From Phycisphaerales bacterium (GTDB taxonomy: Bacteria; Planctomycetota; Phycisphaerae; Phycisphaerales; UBA1924), in assembly GCA_905339235.1 (NCBI GenBank), contig CAJPFG010000021.1, forward strand, positions 1 through 64,000: a stretch of 64,000 bases of DNA, read 5' to 3'. Each line of letters begins with the position of its first letter. Position 1 is the stretch's first letter. The notes beneath the pieces were generated by a model. That model worked only from the letters and a program-made list of their open reading frames with translations. It did not search any database and was not told the DNA's origin. The translations under genes were made by a program, and so were the position numbers. Of the stretch, positions 16,362-25,013 are shown in pieces.

Positions 16362-16693
16362 AGGAAACTCCGCACGGCGGTGGTGACATCGTCAAAGAAC
16401 TCGAACCGCTCGCCCAGGCCGGTGAGATCGAGCACCTCGCGGAGCGTCTCCCCGGCGCCGCAGACCCGCAGGGAGCGCCCGCCCGCGATGAGGGCGTCGG
16501 TGGCCGCGGCGAGAGACTCCAGCCCCGGGCTGTCCACGTAAGGGACGGCGGACGCATCGATGACGAACCGGCCCAGGCTGCGGGTCAGCACGCTCTCGAG
16601 GTGCTCCCGGAACTGCTCGGCGTCCGCCTGCACGAGCGGCCCGACCGGCTTGACAACCGTGACCGCACCGTGGCGTTGTTCCTGGATATCCAT
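16358..16693 (-). CDS. STAS-domain protein (anti-sigma-factor antagonist type)
   Basis: This is 111 residues, a single STAS domain: a TVVKPVGPLVQADAEQFREHLES strand-helix start, FVIDASAVPYVDSPGLESL, then SLRVCGAGETLREVLDLTGLGERFEFF. The VDSPGLESL loop holds the Ser that is the phosphorylation switch in SpoIIAA-like proteins. It is the first gene of the overlapping pilB-C-M-N-O chain and lies 28 bases after the histidine kinase, so it is probably a regulatory input to pilus assembly. No partner anti-sigma kinase (HATPase_c alone) or PP2C phosphatase is in the window. Confidence 0.85.
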   Translation of the reverse strand: MDIQEQRHGAVTVVKPVGPLVQADAEQFREHLESVLTRSLGRFVIDASAVPYVDSPGLESLAAATDALIAGGRSLRVCGAGETLREVLDLTGLGERFEFFDDVTTAVRSFL

Positions 16694-16721
16694 GGCTCTG
16701 GGCCGATTCCTGGGTGGTGAG

Positions 16722-18602
16722 TCACGCGGCCTGCTTGAGTTCGGCGGCCGGCGTGAGCGGGACGGTGAGTGTGAACGTGCTTCCCTTGTCGATCTGGCTC
16801 TTGACGGTGATGTCGCCGTCGTGAAGGCGGACGATCTGGCGGGCGAGCGAGAGCCCGATGCCGGACCCCGCGATTCCCGCGATGCGCTTGTCCTTGGCCC
16901 GGTAGAAGCGATCGAAGATGAGTTCCTGCTCCTCCTCCTTGATGCCGATGCCGTCGTCGGTGACGGCGACGGTCAGGGCCTTGGCGTCGCACTCGACCTT
17001 GACCACGACCCGCCCGCCGGTGGGCGTGTACTTGAGGGCGTTTCCGATGAGGTTGTGGATCGCGAGCACGAGTTTGTCGCGGTCGGCCTGCAGGACAGGG
17101 AGTTTGGGTGGCAGTTCGAAGATGAGGCGGATTTCCTTGTCCTCGGCCTGTGCCTTGAAGTCGGCCTCGAGTTCCTCGAGCAGAGCGTCGAGCCGGACAT
17201 CGCCCGGGCGCATCTTGAGCGCGCCGGCCTCGATCTCGGCGACCGAGAGCATGTCGCCCACGATGCGCTCGAGGCGCCGGGATTCGCTGGTGATGACGTT
17301 GAGGCACTTGGCTCGAACCTGCTCGTCGCTCTGCCCGTCGTCGAGGAGCGTTTCGACGTACAGGCGGATGTTGGTGAGGGGAGTGCGGAGTTCGTGAGTT
17401 GCCTGGGCGACGAACGCGTTGCGGCTTTCGTCGGCGACCCGCTGCTGGGTGACGTCTTCGAGCACGATGATCGCGGCGGCGCCGTCGTCGCGTCGCAACC
17501 GGCGGACGGTGGCACGAATGATCGTGGTGTCTCCGTTGTCGGAGCGTCGCTGCAGTTCCATCCCCGCCCGCACCCCGGCGCTCCCGGAGAGCAGGCCGGC
17601 TAGCGCTTCCTGGAAGGCGGGTTCGGTGAGGTGCCTGACTGCGGGGGACCCTTCCATCTCGTCGCGCTTGGCCTTCAGCAGCACGCCGGCGGCGCCGTTC
17701 GCGTAGTTGACGATTCCCTGCTCGTCGAGCACGAGCAATCCCTGCCAGAGCGCGTCGAGGGCGGCGCCGAGTTCACCATCGCGCGAGACTCGCTCGCCGG
17801 CCTTGGGCGCGGTGCTGGCCAGCGGCGCCTGCTCTCGGAGACGGTCCCGCTCGGCGATGAGGGAGTTCCAGGCCTTGGCTTCGGGTCCGAAGGCCTCGCT
17901 GACCCACAGGGCGCCGGGAGCCGCCTTGCCGGAGGCCTCCCAAAGGAGGGCGTCGCCGACAGCGCCCAGGGCCCGCCAGCGGCGGCGCATCACGCGGTAC
18001 ACGAGGAATAGCCCGCTCATGGCGGCGGCGCCGATGGCGCCGATGCCCGCCTGCACTTCCCAGTCGGACCAGACCGGGTAGGTGACGTTGGCGCTGAGTT
18101 CCAGGAGCGCGGGCCCGCGCTTGGGCACGCGCATCGGCATTCGGAGGGTCACGACGCCGGGTTCGGGCGCCTCGGGGTCTTCCAGGCCGGAGAGGGCAGG
18201 CCAGGTGTCCGGGAGTTTGGCCTTGCTGATTCGCTTGGGATCAGCGTCGGCGATGATCGTGCCGTCGCCGAGGACGATTCGGCAGGTCGTGAGGTTGTAG
18301 GTACGAGCGGATTCGGTGACCATGTTCCGAACGGCGGTAGTCTGATCGTTCTCGGCCAGCATGGTCTCGGCCGCGGCCACGATGAGTTGGCCGACGACAC
18401 CGGCCTGCCCGCGCCTGGAGCGTTCGACGGACTGGCGGAGCGTGTCGAGCGTCCACCACGCGGAGGCGACGAGCACTCCGAGGACGATGGCGGCGACGGC
18501 AAGACCCGCCGAGATCACCACGCGTTCGCCGCGAGCGATACCCCAGATGCGGCGTCGCGTCTTGAGCGGCTTGATCGCGGAACCTGTCTGGGTGCTCTCC
18601 AA
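16722..18602 (-). CDS. Membrane-bound sensor histidine kinase with PAS domain
   Basis: This 626-residue kinase has two membrane helices (about 28-48 and 185-203) enclosing a periplasmic sensor loop of about 135 residues. A cytoplasmic PAS-like domain follows (about 280-390, ALDALWQGLLVLDEQGIVNYANGAA). The kinase core has an H-box FVAQATHELRTPLT with phospho-acceptor His403, N-box HNLIGNALKYTP (516-527), G1 VTDDGIGI, F-box FDRFYRA and G2 GSGIGLSLARQIV. This is the PhoR-like class. It is transcribed with, and 28 bases ahead of, the STAS-pilus genes, but no response regulator is adjacent. The phytase gene diverges from it. Confidence 0.9.
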   Translation of the reverse strand: MESTQTGSAIKPLKTRRRIWGIARGERVVISAGLAVAAIVLGVLVASAWWTLDTLRQSVERSRRGQAGVVGQLIVAAAETMLAENDQTTAVRNMVTESARTYNLTTCRIVLGDGTIIADADPKRISKAKLPDTWPALSGLEDPEAPEPGVVTLRMPMRVPKRGPALLELSANVTYPVWSDWEVQAGIGAIGAAAMSGLFLVYRVMRRRWRALGAVGDALLWEASGKAAPGALWVSEAFGPEAKAWNSLIAERDRLREQAPLASTAPKAGERVSRDGELGAALDALWQGLLVLDEQGIVNYANGAAGVLLKAKRDEMEGSPAVRHLTEPAFQEALAGLLSGSAGVRAGMELQRRSDNGDTTIIRATVRRLRRDDGAAAIIVLEDVTQQRVADESRNAFVAQATHELRTPLTNIRLYVETLLDDGQSDEQVRAKCLNVITSESRRLERIVGDMLSVAEIEAGALKMRPGDVRLDALLEELEADFKAQAEDKEIRLIFELPPKLPVLQADRDKLVLAIHNLIGNALKYTPTGGRVVVKVECDAKALTVAVTDDGIGIKEEEQELIFDRFYRAKDKRIAGIAGSGIGLSLARQIVRLHDGDITVKSQIDKGSTFTLTVPLTPAAELKQAA

Positions 18603-18777
18603 AGGGAATCCTCGCTGGGCGGAAGCGTTCGCCCACTTGGATATCGGTCAGTGTGCGTGGCACTTGAGCGGCCTGTGACGGCGGTGCCACTTCCGATCCC
18701 GGACGCCCGAAAACCCGAAGGCCGTCGGTGGCGATAACCTGTTAAGCCTGCGGGTATCTACGCGAGAAGGAGGAACG
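18603..18777. promoter_or_regulatory. Divergent intergenic region between the kinase/pilus operon and the phytase gene
   Basis: These 175 bases separate two divergent genes and must hold promoters for both. On the phytase side there is a very good ribosome-binding site, AAGGAGGA, seven bases before ATG 18778. A relatively AT-rich patch GATAACCTGTTAAG (about 18732-18745) is the most promoter-like part. I cannot assign a -35/-10 pair with confidence. Confidence 0.35.
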
Positions 18778-19833
18778 ATGCCGAGGTTGGCCTGGATATG
18801 GATTGCTGTCGGTGCAGCGGCGGGCGGGACCGGGCTGCGTGCAGCGCCTCCCAACGTGACGCCGAGCGTCGAGACCGATCCCGTTCCCAGCGCCGGAGAC
18901 GCGGCGGACGATCCGGCGATCTGGGTCGATCCGCGCGACTCGGCGATGAGCCTGATCTTCGGAACCAACAAGAAGGACGGGCTGGCGGTCTACGACCTTG
19001 GGGGACGGCAGGTGCAGTACCTGCCGGTGGGAGAAGTGAACAACGTCGACGTGCGAAGCGGCTTCGCGCTGGGCGAAAAGCACGTGGTGTTGATCGGTGC
19101 GAGCCACAACACCGGACAATGCCTGCGGTTCTTCGTGCTCGACGAGAAGGTCCACCGGCTTTCGGAGGCGCCGGGGGGGACGATCAAGGTGGGGATCGAC
19201 AAGCCGTATGGATTCTGCCTGTATCACAGCGCCAAGGACGGCAAGTTCTACGCATTCGTGAGCGCGGCGGACGGGCGGATCGAGCAGTGGCTGCTGGAGG
19301 ACTCGGGCGGGAGTTTGAAGGGCACGTTGGCGCGGAAGTTGGCGCGCCCGTCGCAGGTGGAGGGAATGGCCGCGGACGATGAACTGGGATTCCTGTACGC
19401 GAGCGAAGAGGACAAGGGCGTGTGGCGGTTCGGGGCGGAGCCGGACGGGGACGCGAATGGGGTGATGGTGGATGCGGTGGGGGGCAACGGGCACCTGACG
19501 GCGGACGCGGAGGGCATCGCGATCTGGCGCGGCGCGAAGGGCGCCGGGTATCTGGTGGTGTCGAGCCAGGGGGATGATTCGTTCGCGGTGTACGAGCGGA
19601 GACCGCCCCACGCCTATGCGGGATCGTTCCGTGTCGGGTCGTCCGCGAGCGTGGGCGGGGTTTCGGACACCGACGGTCTGGACATCACCAGCGAATCGCT
19701 GGGCGCGGCATTTCCCTACGGGCTTGTCGTGGTTCAGGACGGCGACAACGGAGGACGGAACCAGAACTTCAAACTGGTGCCGTGGGAAAACGTGGCGCGG
19801 GCCATGAAGCCGGCGCTTCGGCTGCGGCCGTAG
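18778..19833 (+). CDS. Secreted beta-propeller phytase (3-phytase)
   Basis: This is a 351-residue protein with a signal peptide (MPRLAWIWIAVGAAAGGTGLRA|APP). The mature protein carries the run of beta-propeller phytase motifs in order: GDAADDPAIWVDP, TNKKDGLAVYDLGG, NNVDVRSGF, KPYGFCLYHS, PSQVEGMAADDELGFLYASEEDKGVWRF, LTADAEGIAIW, GYLVVSSQGDDSFAVYER, VSDTDGLDI and FPYGLVVVQDGDN. The conserved acidic residues in DDP, VEGM, SEED and TDGLDI are the calcium and phosphate sites of this six-bladed enzyme. It would release phosphate from inositol phosphates outside the cytoplasm. Length matches the family (about 350). It is a single-gene unit. Confidence 0.9.
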   Translation: MPRLAWIWIAVGAAAGGTGLRAAPPNVTPSVETDPVPSAGDAADDPAIWVDPRDSAMSLIFGTNKKDGLAVYDLGGRQVQYLPVGEVNNVDVRSGFALGEKHVVLIGASHNTGQCLRFFVLDEKVHRLSEAPGGTIKVGIDKPYGFCLYHSAKDGKFYAFVSAADGRIEQWLLEDSGGSLKGTLARKLARPSQVEGMAADDELGFLYASEEDKGVWRFGAEPDGDANGVMVDAVGGNGHLTADAEGIAIWRGAKGAGYLVVSSQGDDSFAVYERRPPHAYAGSFRVGSSASVGGVSDTDGLDITSESLGAAFPYGLVVVQDGDNGGRNQNFKLVPWENVARAMKPALRLRP

Positions 19834-19944
19834 CGAAGTCGCCCTCGCGGCTCTTCATTCATTCTTGACCATACCTGAACCCGGGCACCGGGGCGATCCT
19901 CTATTGTGAACCTCGCTCGGGGCACGAGTGTTCGGGGTTTCGCG

Positions 19945-20314
19945 ATGACTCTGCGCACGCAACGCCGCGCCTTCACTCTCATCGAACTGCTCGTGGTGAT
20001 CGCGGTGATCGCGTTGCTGATCGGCCTTGTGCTTCTGGCGCTCGGCTCGGCGAGGGAGCGCGGGCGGACGACCAACTGCGAGAGCAACCTCAGGCAGTCT
20101 GTGACGGCGTTCGCGGGGGTATTCGAACGAGCAGCGCGGGTACTCTTCCAGCGGGCCGTGGGACAACGGGTTCGACATCCAGGCGACCGAAGAAGCGGTG
20201 AATGGGGACTTCTCGAACTTCTGCCAATTCAGCGCGGACCTGAACAGCGACGGGATCGAAAACGGGTTCGACATCGAGACGGAGGAGCAGAGAGTCAACG
20301 GCGCGCCGTGCTGA
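19945..20314 (+). pseudogene. Frameshifted prepilin-type protein with dockerin-like C-terminus
   Basis: From ATG 19945 one frame gives [30 protein letters not shown]...CESNLRQ, a textbook planctomycete prepilin-type N-terminus. It then turns into Arg-rich nonsense. In the next frame, open from 20105 to the stop at 20312, the DNA reads [17 protein letters not shown], then [20 protein letters not shown], ending NGAPC. This is a pair of EF-hand/dockerin-like repeats typical of secreted planctomycete proteins, with no start codon of its own. The two frames can be joined by a one-base change at the GGGGG run (20115-20119). So the gene looks broken by a small indel (or is a recombined remnant), unless frameshifting is programmed. 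If joined, the product would be about 120 residues. Confidence 0.6.
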
Positions 20315-20341
20315 CTTGAGCACGCCGGCGTTTGACCGGCC

Positions 20342-20364
20342 AAGCCCTCGCGACAGCGGGGCTT
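20342..20364. terminator. Stem-loop between convergent genes (bidirectional terminator candidate)
   Basis: AAGCCCTCGC-GACA-GCGGGGCTT forms a stem of about nine pairs with one irregularity. It lies 28 bases after the prepilin-like remnant on the plus strand and 16 bases after the purK stop on the minus strand, so it is placed to serve both converging transcripts. There is no long T-run on either side. Confidence 0.5.
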
Positions 20365-20379
20365 GTCGCTTCAGGGGCG

Positions 20380-21480
20380 TCAGGGCTTCCTTGCGCCCGG
20401 TAGCGCGAGCACGCGATCGAGCGCGTCGCTGGGCTTGTTCGCGTCTTCCAGCGTGATCGTGATGTGCCCCACCTTGCGACCGGGGCGGGGCTCCTTGCCA
20501 TACAGATGGAGGTGAGCGCCGGGGATCCTCAGGACGTCCGCGGCGTCGGGAACCGCTCCGATGAGGTTGACCATCACGCACCCGGGGTAGAGAAACCTGG
20601 TGTCACCCAGGGGCAGGCCGGCGACGGCGCGGCAGTGGTTTTCAAACTGGCTGGTGGCCGCGCACTCGATGGTCCAGTGCCCGCTGTTGTGCACGCGGGG
20701 CGCCATCTCGTTGGCAAGGAGGCGGCCTTCGAACTCGAAAAACTCGATGGCGAAGACGCCGACGTATCCCAGGGCGTCGGCCACGGCGCGGGCGTGGGTG
20801 ATTGCCGCGGCGTGGACGCCGGAGGAGTCGGGGGCCGGCACCGTGCTGGCGCGGAGAATGCCGCCCTGATGGACGTTTTCGACGAGCGGGTAGGCGGCGA
20901 AAGCGCCGTCCTTCGCGCGGCAGGCCACGAGAGAGACTTCGCGGTCGAAGCGGACAAGGCGCTCGACGATGAGCGGCGCCCCGCCGAGAGAGGCGAAGCA
21001 GCCGGGAACCCGCCCGGAATCGCGCAGCACCATCTGTCCCCGCCCGTCGTACCCCATGCGGCGGGTCTTGGCGACCAGCGGCAGGCCGAGGTCTCGCGCC
21101 GCGGCATCGACCTCGGCCTGGGATGCACAGGCGCGATACGCGGGGACCTCGATTCCAACCCTTTGGAAGAGGGTCTTTTCGCTGATGCGATCCTGACCGG
21201 TTTCGAGGGCGAGCACCGGCGGGAAAACTCCGGTGCGCTGGGCCAGGACCCGCCCGGCCGCGACGGGGACGTTCTCGAACTCGAATGTCGCGGCGTCGAG
21301 GCCTTTGGCGAAGCGGTCCATGGCGGCGGGGTCGTCAAAGTCTCCGACGACGAGTTCTCCCACGTGCCCGGCGGGCGCGTAGGGGGAGGGATCGAGGAAT
21401 CGGAACCGCAAGCCGAGGGGCACGCCGGCGAGCGCCAGCATGCGTCCGAGTTGGCCGCCGCCGAGGACGCCGATCAGCAT
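20380..21480 (-). CDS. purK: 5-(carboxyamino)imidazole ribonucleotide synthase PurK
   Basis: This is 366 residues, the normal size. It starts MLIGVLGGGQLGRMLALAG, the nucleotide-binding N-terminal motif of PurK. It has EFENVP, the ATP-grasp core VAKTRRMGYDGRGQMVLRD, IVERLVRFDREVSLV, GVFAIEFFEFEG, and the signature LLANEMAPRVHNSGHWTIEC. It catalyses ATP- and bicarbonate-dependent carboxylation of AIR to N5-CAIR in purine synthesis, giving the substrate of PurE. The purE gene is 83 bases upstream on the same strand. It is cytoplasmic. Confidence 0.95.
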   Translation of the reverse strand: MLIGVLGGGQLGRMLALAGVPLGLRFRFLDPSPYAPAGHVGELVVGDFDDPAAMDRFAKGLDAATFEFENVPVAAGRVLAQRTGVFPPVLALETGQDRISEKTLFQRVGIEVPAYRACASQAEVDAAARDLGLPLVAKTRRMGYDGRGQMVLRDSGRVPGCFASLGGAPLIVERLVRFDREVSLVACRAKDGAFAAYPLVENVHQGGILRASTVPAPDSSGVHAAAITHARAVADALGYVGVFAIEFFEFEGRLLANEMAPRVHNSGHWTIECAATSQFENHCRAVAGLPLGDTRFLYPGCVMVNLIGAVPDAADVLRIPGAHLHLYGKEPRPGRKVGHITITLEDANKPSDALDRVLALPGARKP

Positions 21481-21563
21481 GGCGCACCCGCAAGAGAGCG
21501 TGAGTGGATTGAGGTGTCGGACGTTCGCATGGCGGAGGGCATCAAGGCAAGCGGCATCGAGTG

Positions 21564-22079
21564 CTATCCGACTCGCGGATCGCGGTTGGTGAGGACGGCC
21601 GTTGTCTGGTTTCTGCGGTAGGCACGAAGTCGATCGGCGAGAGCCGGGTCGGCGGTGGCGAGGATGGCCGAGGCGAGGAGGGCGGCGTTGATCGCGCCGC
21701 TGCGGCCGATGGCGAGAGTTCCCACGGGGATTCCGGCGGGCATTTGGACGATGGAGAGCAGCGAGTCCATGCCCTTAAGGGCGTGGGACTCGACGGGGAC
21801 GCCGAGGACGGGGAGTTGGGTCTTGGCGGCCATCATTCCGGGGAGATGAGCGGCGCCGCCCGCGCCGGCGATGATGACCTTCAGGCCGCGGGCCTCGGCG
21901 TTGGCCGCGTACTCAAAGAGCCAGTCGGGTGTGCGGTGGGCGGAGACGACGCCGATCTCGTGGGGGATCTTGAGTTCATCGAGGGTGTCGGCGGCGTGCT
22001 TCATGGTCTCCCAGTCGGACCGGGAGCCCATGACAACCCCGATGATCGGGGGTTTGCGGGGGGCTGGGCGTTTGGCCAT
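21564..22079 (-). CDS. purE: N5-carboxyaminoimidazole ribonucleotide mutase PurE (class I)
   Basis: From ATG 22079 the protein is 171 residues; the open frame extends upstream only into the neighbouring gene. Motifs are [33 protein letters not shown] (catalytic His and substrate loop), [43 protein letters not shown] and [12 protein letters not shown]. Presence of PurK next to it marks a class I PurE that isomerises N5-CAIR to CAIR. The C-terminal helix ends in a short Arg-rich tail. Confidence 0.95.
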   Translation of the reverse strand: MAKRPAPRKPPIIGVVMGSRSDWETMKHAADTLDELKIPHEIGVVSAHRTPDWLFEYAANAEARGLKVIIAGAGGAAHLPGMMAAKTQLPVLGVPVESHALKGMDSLLSIVQMPAGIPVGTLAIGRSGAINAALLASAILATADPALADRLRAYRRNQTTAVLTNRDPRVG

Positions 22080-22101
22080 GCGGGGGAGTGTACCCGGAGG
22101 G

Positions 22102-22569
22102 CTAGCGGTTGATCTGGATGCGCAGCCGCCAGGAAGCGGCGGTGTCGCTGGAGGTTGCCGAAATGAACTCCTGGCGGCGGGACTCAAGGCGAACATAGCG
22201 CCAGTCGGGCTGGATACGGAGCGGGACGCCCTTGTCGTCGAAGAACATGTACTGGTACTGGATGCGGGAGTACTCCCCGGCGTCGGAGAGGACACGGATG
22301 GGCACGGTCACGGTCATGACCTCGCCGTTATTGACGGCGGGTTCGCCCACAGCGATGTGGTTTCGCAGGCCGTATTCGACCTCGATCTGGGGATACTCGC
22401 GGCGGCCGGAATCGGGCTGATTCCCGGCGCCCCAGCCGGCGGGCTGATCCTTTGGCGTGGTGGTGGTGGCGAGCGTGTCCTTCTTGGCCTGGTAAGGGGC
22501 CTTCTCGGAGTTGCGGCACCCGGCAACGGCGAGCGAAAGTGCGGCGAGGCTGATCAGCATGCGATTCAT
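22102..22569 (-). CDS. YcfL-like lipoprotein (DUF1425)
   Basis: This is 155 residues with a lipoprotein signal [18 protein letters not shown]. The mature domain is the small beta-sandwich of YcfL/DUF1425: [32 protein letters not shown], then [15 protein letters not shown], then [29 protein letters not shown]. The ending (WRYVxLxxRxxEFIxAxxxDxxAxxWRLxI) is diagnostic. GGAG lies upstream of ATG. Together with the COG3014-like and LpoB-like genes just upstream it forms a lipoprotein group also known from gamma-proteobacteria. It presumably acts at the outer membrane in peptidoglycan or envelope upkeep. Confidence 0.75.
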   Translation of the reverse strand: MNRMLISLAALSLAVAGCRNSEKAPYQAKKDTLATTTTPKDQPAGWGAGNQPDSGRREYPQIEVEYGLRNHIAVGEPAVNNGEVMTVTVPIRVLSDAGEYSRIQYQYMFFDDKGVPLRIQPDWRYVRLESRRQEFISATSSDTAASWRLRIQINR

Positions 22570-22604
22570 GGTGGGCTCCTTCGCGACGGGGCGCGGACCT
22601 AATT

Positions 22605-24359
22605 CTAGTTGGTCGCCGGTTGGCCGGGATCGGGTCGATCGAACTCACGCTTGATGGCGTCCTTCAGCGCGTCGCTGCGGGGTTTGTAGGGCTGGTGCTC
22701 AACGCCGAAGAGGCGCTGGAATCCGACGGTGCCGGGCAGGGGACAGACCAGGGATGTGCCGCCCTCGAGGATGTGCTTGCGGGAACCGCCCTCCTGCTCC
22801 TGAACCTCGAACGTGATGCCCTCTTCGCGGTAGATGTTGGCGAGGTCGTTTGAGGTCATGTCGGCGAGGTGGCCTGCGGCGTGGTACTGGGACATCACCT
22901 CGGACGTGGGCGTGCGGGCGCAGCGGCCGCCGAAGAGGTACGGAAGGTCATCTCCGGGGACGCGCCAGGGATAGCGGTCGTTGGCGTAAACGATGTGGCC
23001 GCTGGTCCGCCAGTTGCCGGTGGGCGCTTCGAGGTGGACGTACCGGAGTTGGATCGGCGAGGATTTGGGCGGGTCGAGGCCGGTGAGGGATAGAAGCGAA
23101 CTGGCGTCGCCGTCCACTTCGAGTTCGATACTGCTGGCGGGTGTGGCGATATTGAGCGGAACGAGGTACACGCGCTGCGGGAAAAACTCGCAATGGCGTG
23201 TGTCGGCGCTGGAACTGCCCTTGAGCAGGAGCCCGGCAAGTGCGACCCCGGCGCCGATGAGGGCGCGGTTGCGGCGGGATTCGTCGCTCTCGTTGCTGCC
23301 TTGCGGGGCGGTGGCAACCACCAGCCCCCCCACCACCATGGCGCTGCCGATGACGCTCTTTGCCTGGCGGACCCCTTCGAGACTGTTCCACATAAGGCTG
23401 CGGCCCATGCGGTTGACGTCGGTGGTCGGGGGGATGGGCGAGAGCAGGGCTTCCCGGACGCCGCCGGGTGACACGACTTCGGCGCGGAGGCCGCGACGGT
23501 CGCTGGGTGTGATCGGCATGAATCGGACCAGCGAATCGTCGGGGCCGTAGGCCTGCTTGAAGGGCCCGCGGCCGTAATCCACGACGAGAATGGTGTTGTA
23601 ATCGTCACCTGCGAGGGTCTGGCAGAGAGGCGCGAGGCCCGCGTCGAGCAGCGAGGCCTCGTTGAAGTTGTCGGAGGCTTCAGCGTCTCGCCCGAGGGCC
23701 TTGTTGGCGACGCCGTTGAGGAGGTAGCCCAGCGCGAAGTCGGTCTTGACGGGGGTGTAGCCGCGGTCGATGACTTCTTCGCTGCTCTTGCCGCGCCGCT
23801 CGGCTTCGGCCGCTCTCTGGGCGAGTTCGTCGGCGGTGATCTTCTGGCCGCGTTCGTTCTCGCCGAAGTCGCGGAGGAGGAAGAGCGAGGACTGCGCCGC
23901 GGCGCGGGCGTTGTCCCACTCGCCGCGCATGGCTTTTTGGAGGCCGATGTAGGTGTAGGCAAGGGCCTGCTCGAAGGGCTCGCCCTTCCAGATCTTGACG
24001 CGCTCGTTGAAGACGACGGAAGCGGCGGTTTTGTCGGCGTTGAGGCCCTGGGTTCGGAGCAGGGCGTAAAGGTCGTTGGCGGTGAGTTCGGCGGCGTCGG
24101 GCTGGCCGTCGGCGAGGGTGAGGATGAGCAGGCGCAGCCGGTCGAGGAGATAGGACTTGTCGGAGGGGTCGTTGGAGAGGCATTTCTGGAGGGCTTCGCG
24201 TGCTTCGCCGTACTGGCCGTGGAGCACGGCGGTTTCGATGCGGCGATCGACGCGATCGTTGGCGCTGCATGCCGGCAGCGATGCGCCGACCACGACGAAG
24301 ACGGCTGCCAGGAGAATCGACACGGGCTGGCTGCTGGGGTGTTTCACGCGGGAACACAC
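22605..24359 (-). CDS. COG3014-like tetratricopeptide lipoprotein
   Basis: This 584-residue protein has a lipobox signal (ILLAAVFVVVGASLPA|C). The first 220 mature residues are helical and TPR-like (QYGEAREALQKCLSNDPSDKSYLLDRL, FEQALAYTYIGLQKAMRGEWDNARAAAQSSLFLLRDF). The middle has DYNTILVVDYGRGPFKQAYGPDD and a glycine-rich hydrophobic stretch (GSAMVVGGLVVATAPQG, GAGVALAGLLLKGSS) that may dip into a membrane. The end is a beta domain. This order is that of the COG3014 lipoproteins found next to LpoB and YcfL. Its molecular role is unknown. GTG 24359 is the likely start. Confidence 0.65.
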   Translation of the reverse strand: MCSRVKHPSSQPVSILLAAVFVVVGASLPACSANDRVDRRIETAVLHGQYGEAREALQKCLSNDPSDKSYLLDRLRLLILTLADGQPDAAELTANDLYALLRTQGLNADKTAASVVFNERVKIWKGEPFEQALAYTYIGLQKAMRGEWDNARAAAQSSLFLLRDFGENERGQKITADELAQRAAEAERRGKSSEEVIDRGYTPVKTDFALGYLLNGVANKALGRDAEASDNFNEASLLDAGLAPLCQTLAGDDYNTILVVDYGRGPFKQAYGPDDSLVRFMPITPSDRRGLRAEVVSPGGVREALLSPIPPTTDVNRMGRSLMWNSLEGVRQAKSVIGSAMVVGGLVVATAPQGSNESDESRRNRALIGAGVALAGLLLKGSSSADTRHCEFFPQRVYLVPLNIATPASSIELEVDGDASSLLSLTGLDPPKSSPIQLRYVHLEAPTGNWRTSGHIVYANDRYPWRVPGDDLPYLFGGRCARTPTSEVMSQYHAAGHLADMTSNDLANIYREEGITFEVQEQEGGSRKHILEGGTSLVCPLPGTVGFQRLFGVEHQPYKPRSDALKDAIKREFDRPDPGQPATN

Positions 24360-24370
24360 TTGGGCGGGGC

Positions 24371-24991
24371 TCAGTCGTAGGCCTTGCCGAACGCGGTTTT
24401 CTTAAACTCGACGATGTCGGTCCACGCGAGTTCGCGCGTGGTGAGGTCGGTGACGCGGAGTTCGCAGAGATAGGCGTCGGTGCGGTCCTGCCCGGCGGCA
24501 CGGGTGGCGGAGCGGAAGGTGGCGCTCATCTCGTGGGTGGGCTTGCGGCCCGAGGCGTATTCGCGGTCGAACTCGGTGGCGGTCTGCGAATCGCGCAGGT
24601 GCTCGGCGGGGACGACGAAAACGATATTGCGCAGGCGGCGCAGCGTGTCGAGTTGCTGGCTGCCGCGGACCTTGACCATCATGTACCAGCGGTCGGTCTC
24701 GGGGATGATGTCGGTGGAGAGGTTCTCGACCTTGGTGATGGCGATGGAGATGCGGGGTGAGTCGGCGGTGCGGTCGAGGAGGAAGTCGCTGGAGGAGAGT
24801 TTGGCCGCGAGTTCCTCGGCGGTGTACTCGATGTCATCCACGGCGAGGCGGGAGGACTTGGGTGCGGAGGCGCAGGCGGCAAGGAGCGCGGCGGCGATCA
24901 TGGAACACAGCAGACCCGCGGCCCAGCGCCAGCGTCCGACCACAAGGATTCCGGGGTTTGACGGGAGGGAAGGCATCGGGGCACGAGGCAT
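24371..24991 (-). CDS. LpoB-like penicillin-binding-protein activator lipoprotein
   Basis: From ATG 24991 this is 206 residues; a nearer ATG at 24976 is equally possible. The lipobox is SMIAAALLAA|CASAP. The mature part has DDIEYTAEELAAKLSSSDFL, a central strand ISIAITKVENLSTDIIPETDRWYMM, and the C-terminal LCELRVTDLTTRELAWTDIVEFKKTAFGK. The VENxTxxxI strand and the final W-x-D-x-x-x-x-KK are what LpoB/COG3417 proteins show. In Escherichia coli LpoB reaches through the wall to activate PBP1b; that role is inferred here. It lies 11 bases ahead of the COG3014-like gene and is the second of two LpoB-like genes in tandem. Confidence 0.65.
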   Translation of the reverse strand: MPRAPMPSLPSNPGILVVGRWRWAAGLLCSMIAAALLAACASAPKSSRLAVDDIEYTAEELAAKLSSSDFLLDRTADSPRISIAITKVENLSTDIIPETDRWYMMVKVRGSQQLDTLRRLRNIVFVVPAEHLRDSQTATEFDREYASGRKPTHEMSATFRSATRAAGQDRTDAYLCELRVTDLTTRELAWTDIVEFKKTAFGKAYD

Positions 24992-25013
24992 CGAGGCATC
25001 AAGCCTGTGCACA

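Noticed and set aside
24971..25000. Three GGCATC words near the start of the second LpoB-like gene
   Set aside because: The spacing is irregular and the stretch is short; it may be leader or coding sequence, and no regulatory meaning can be supported.
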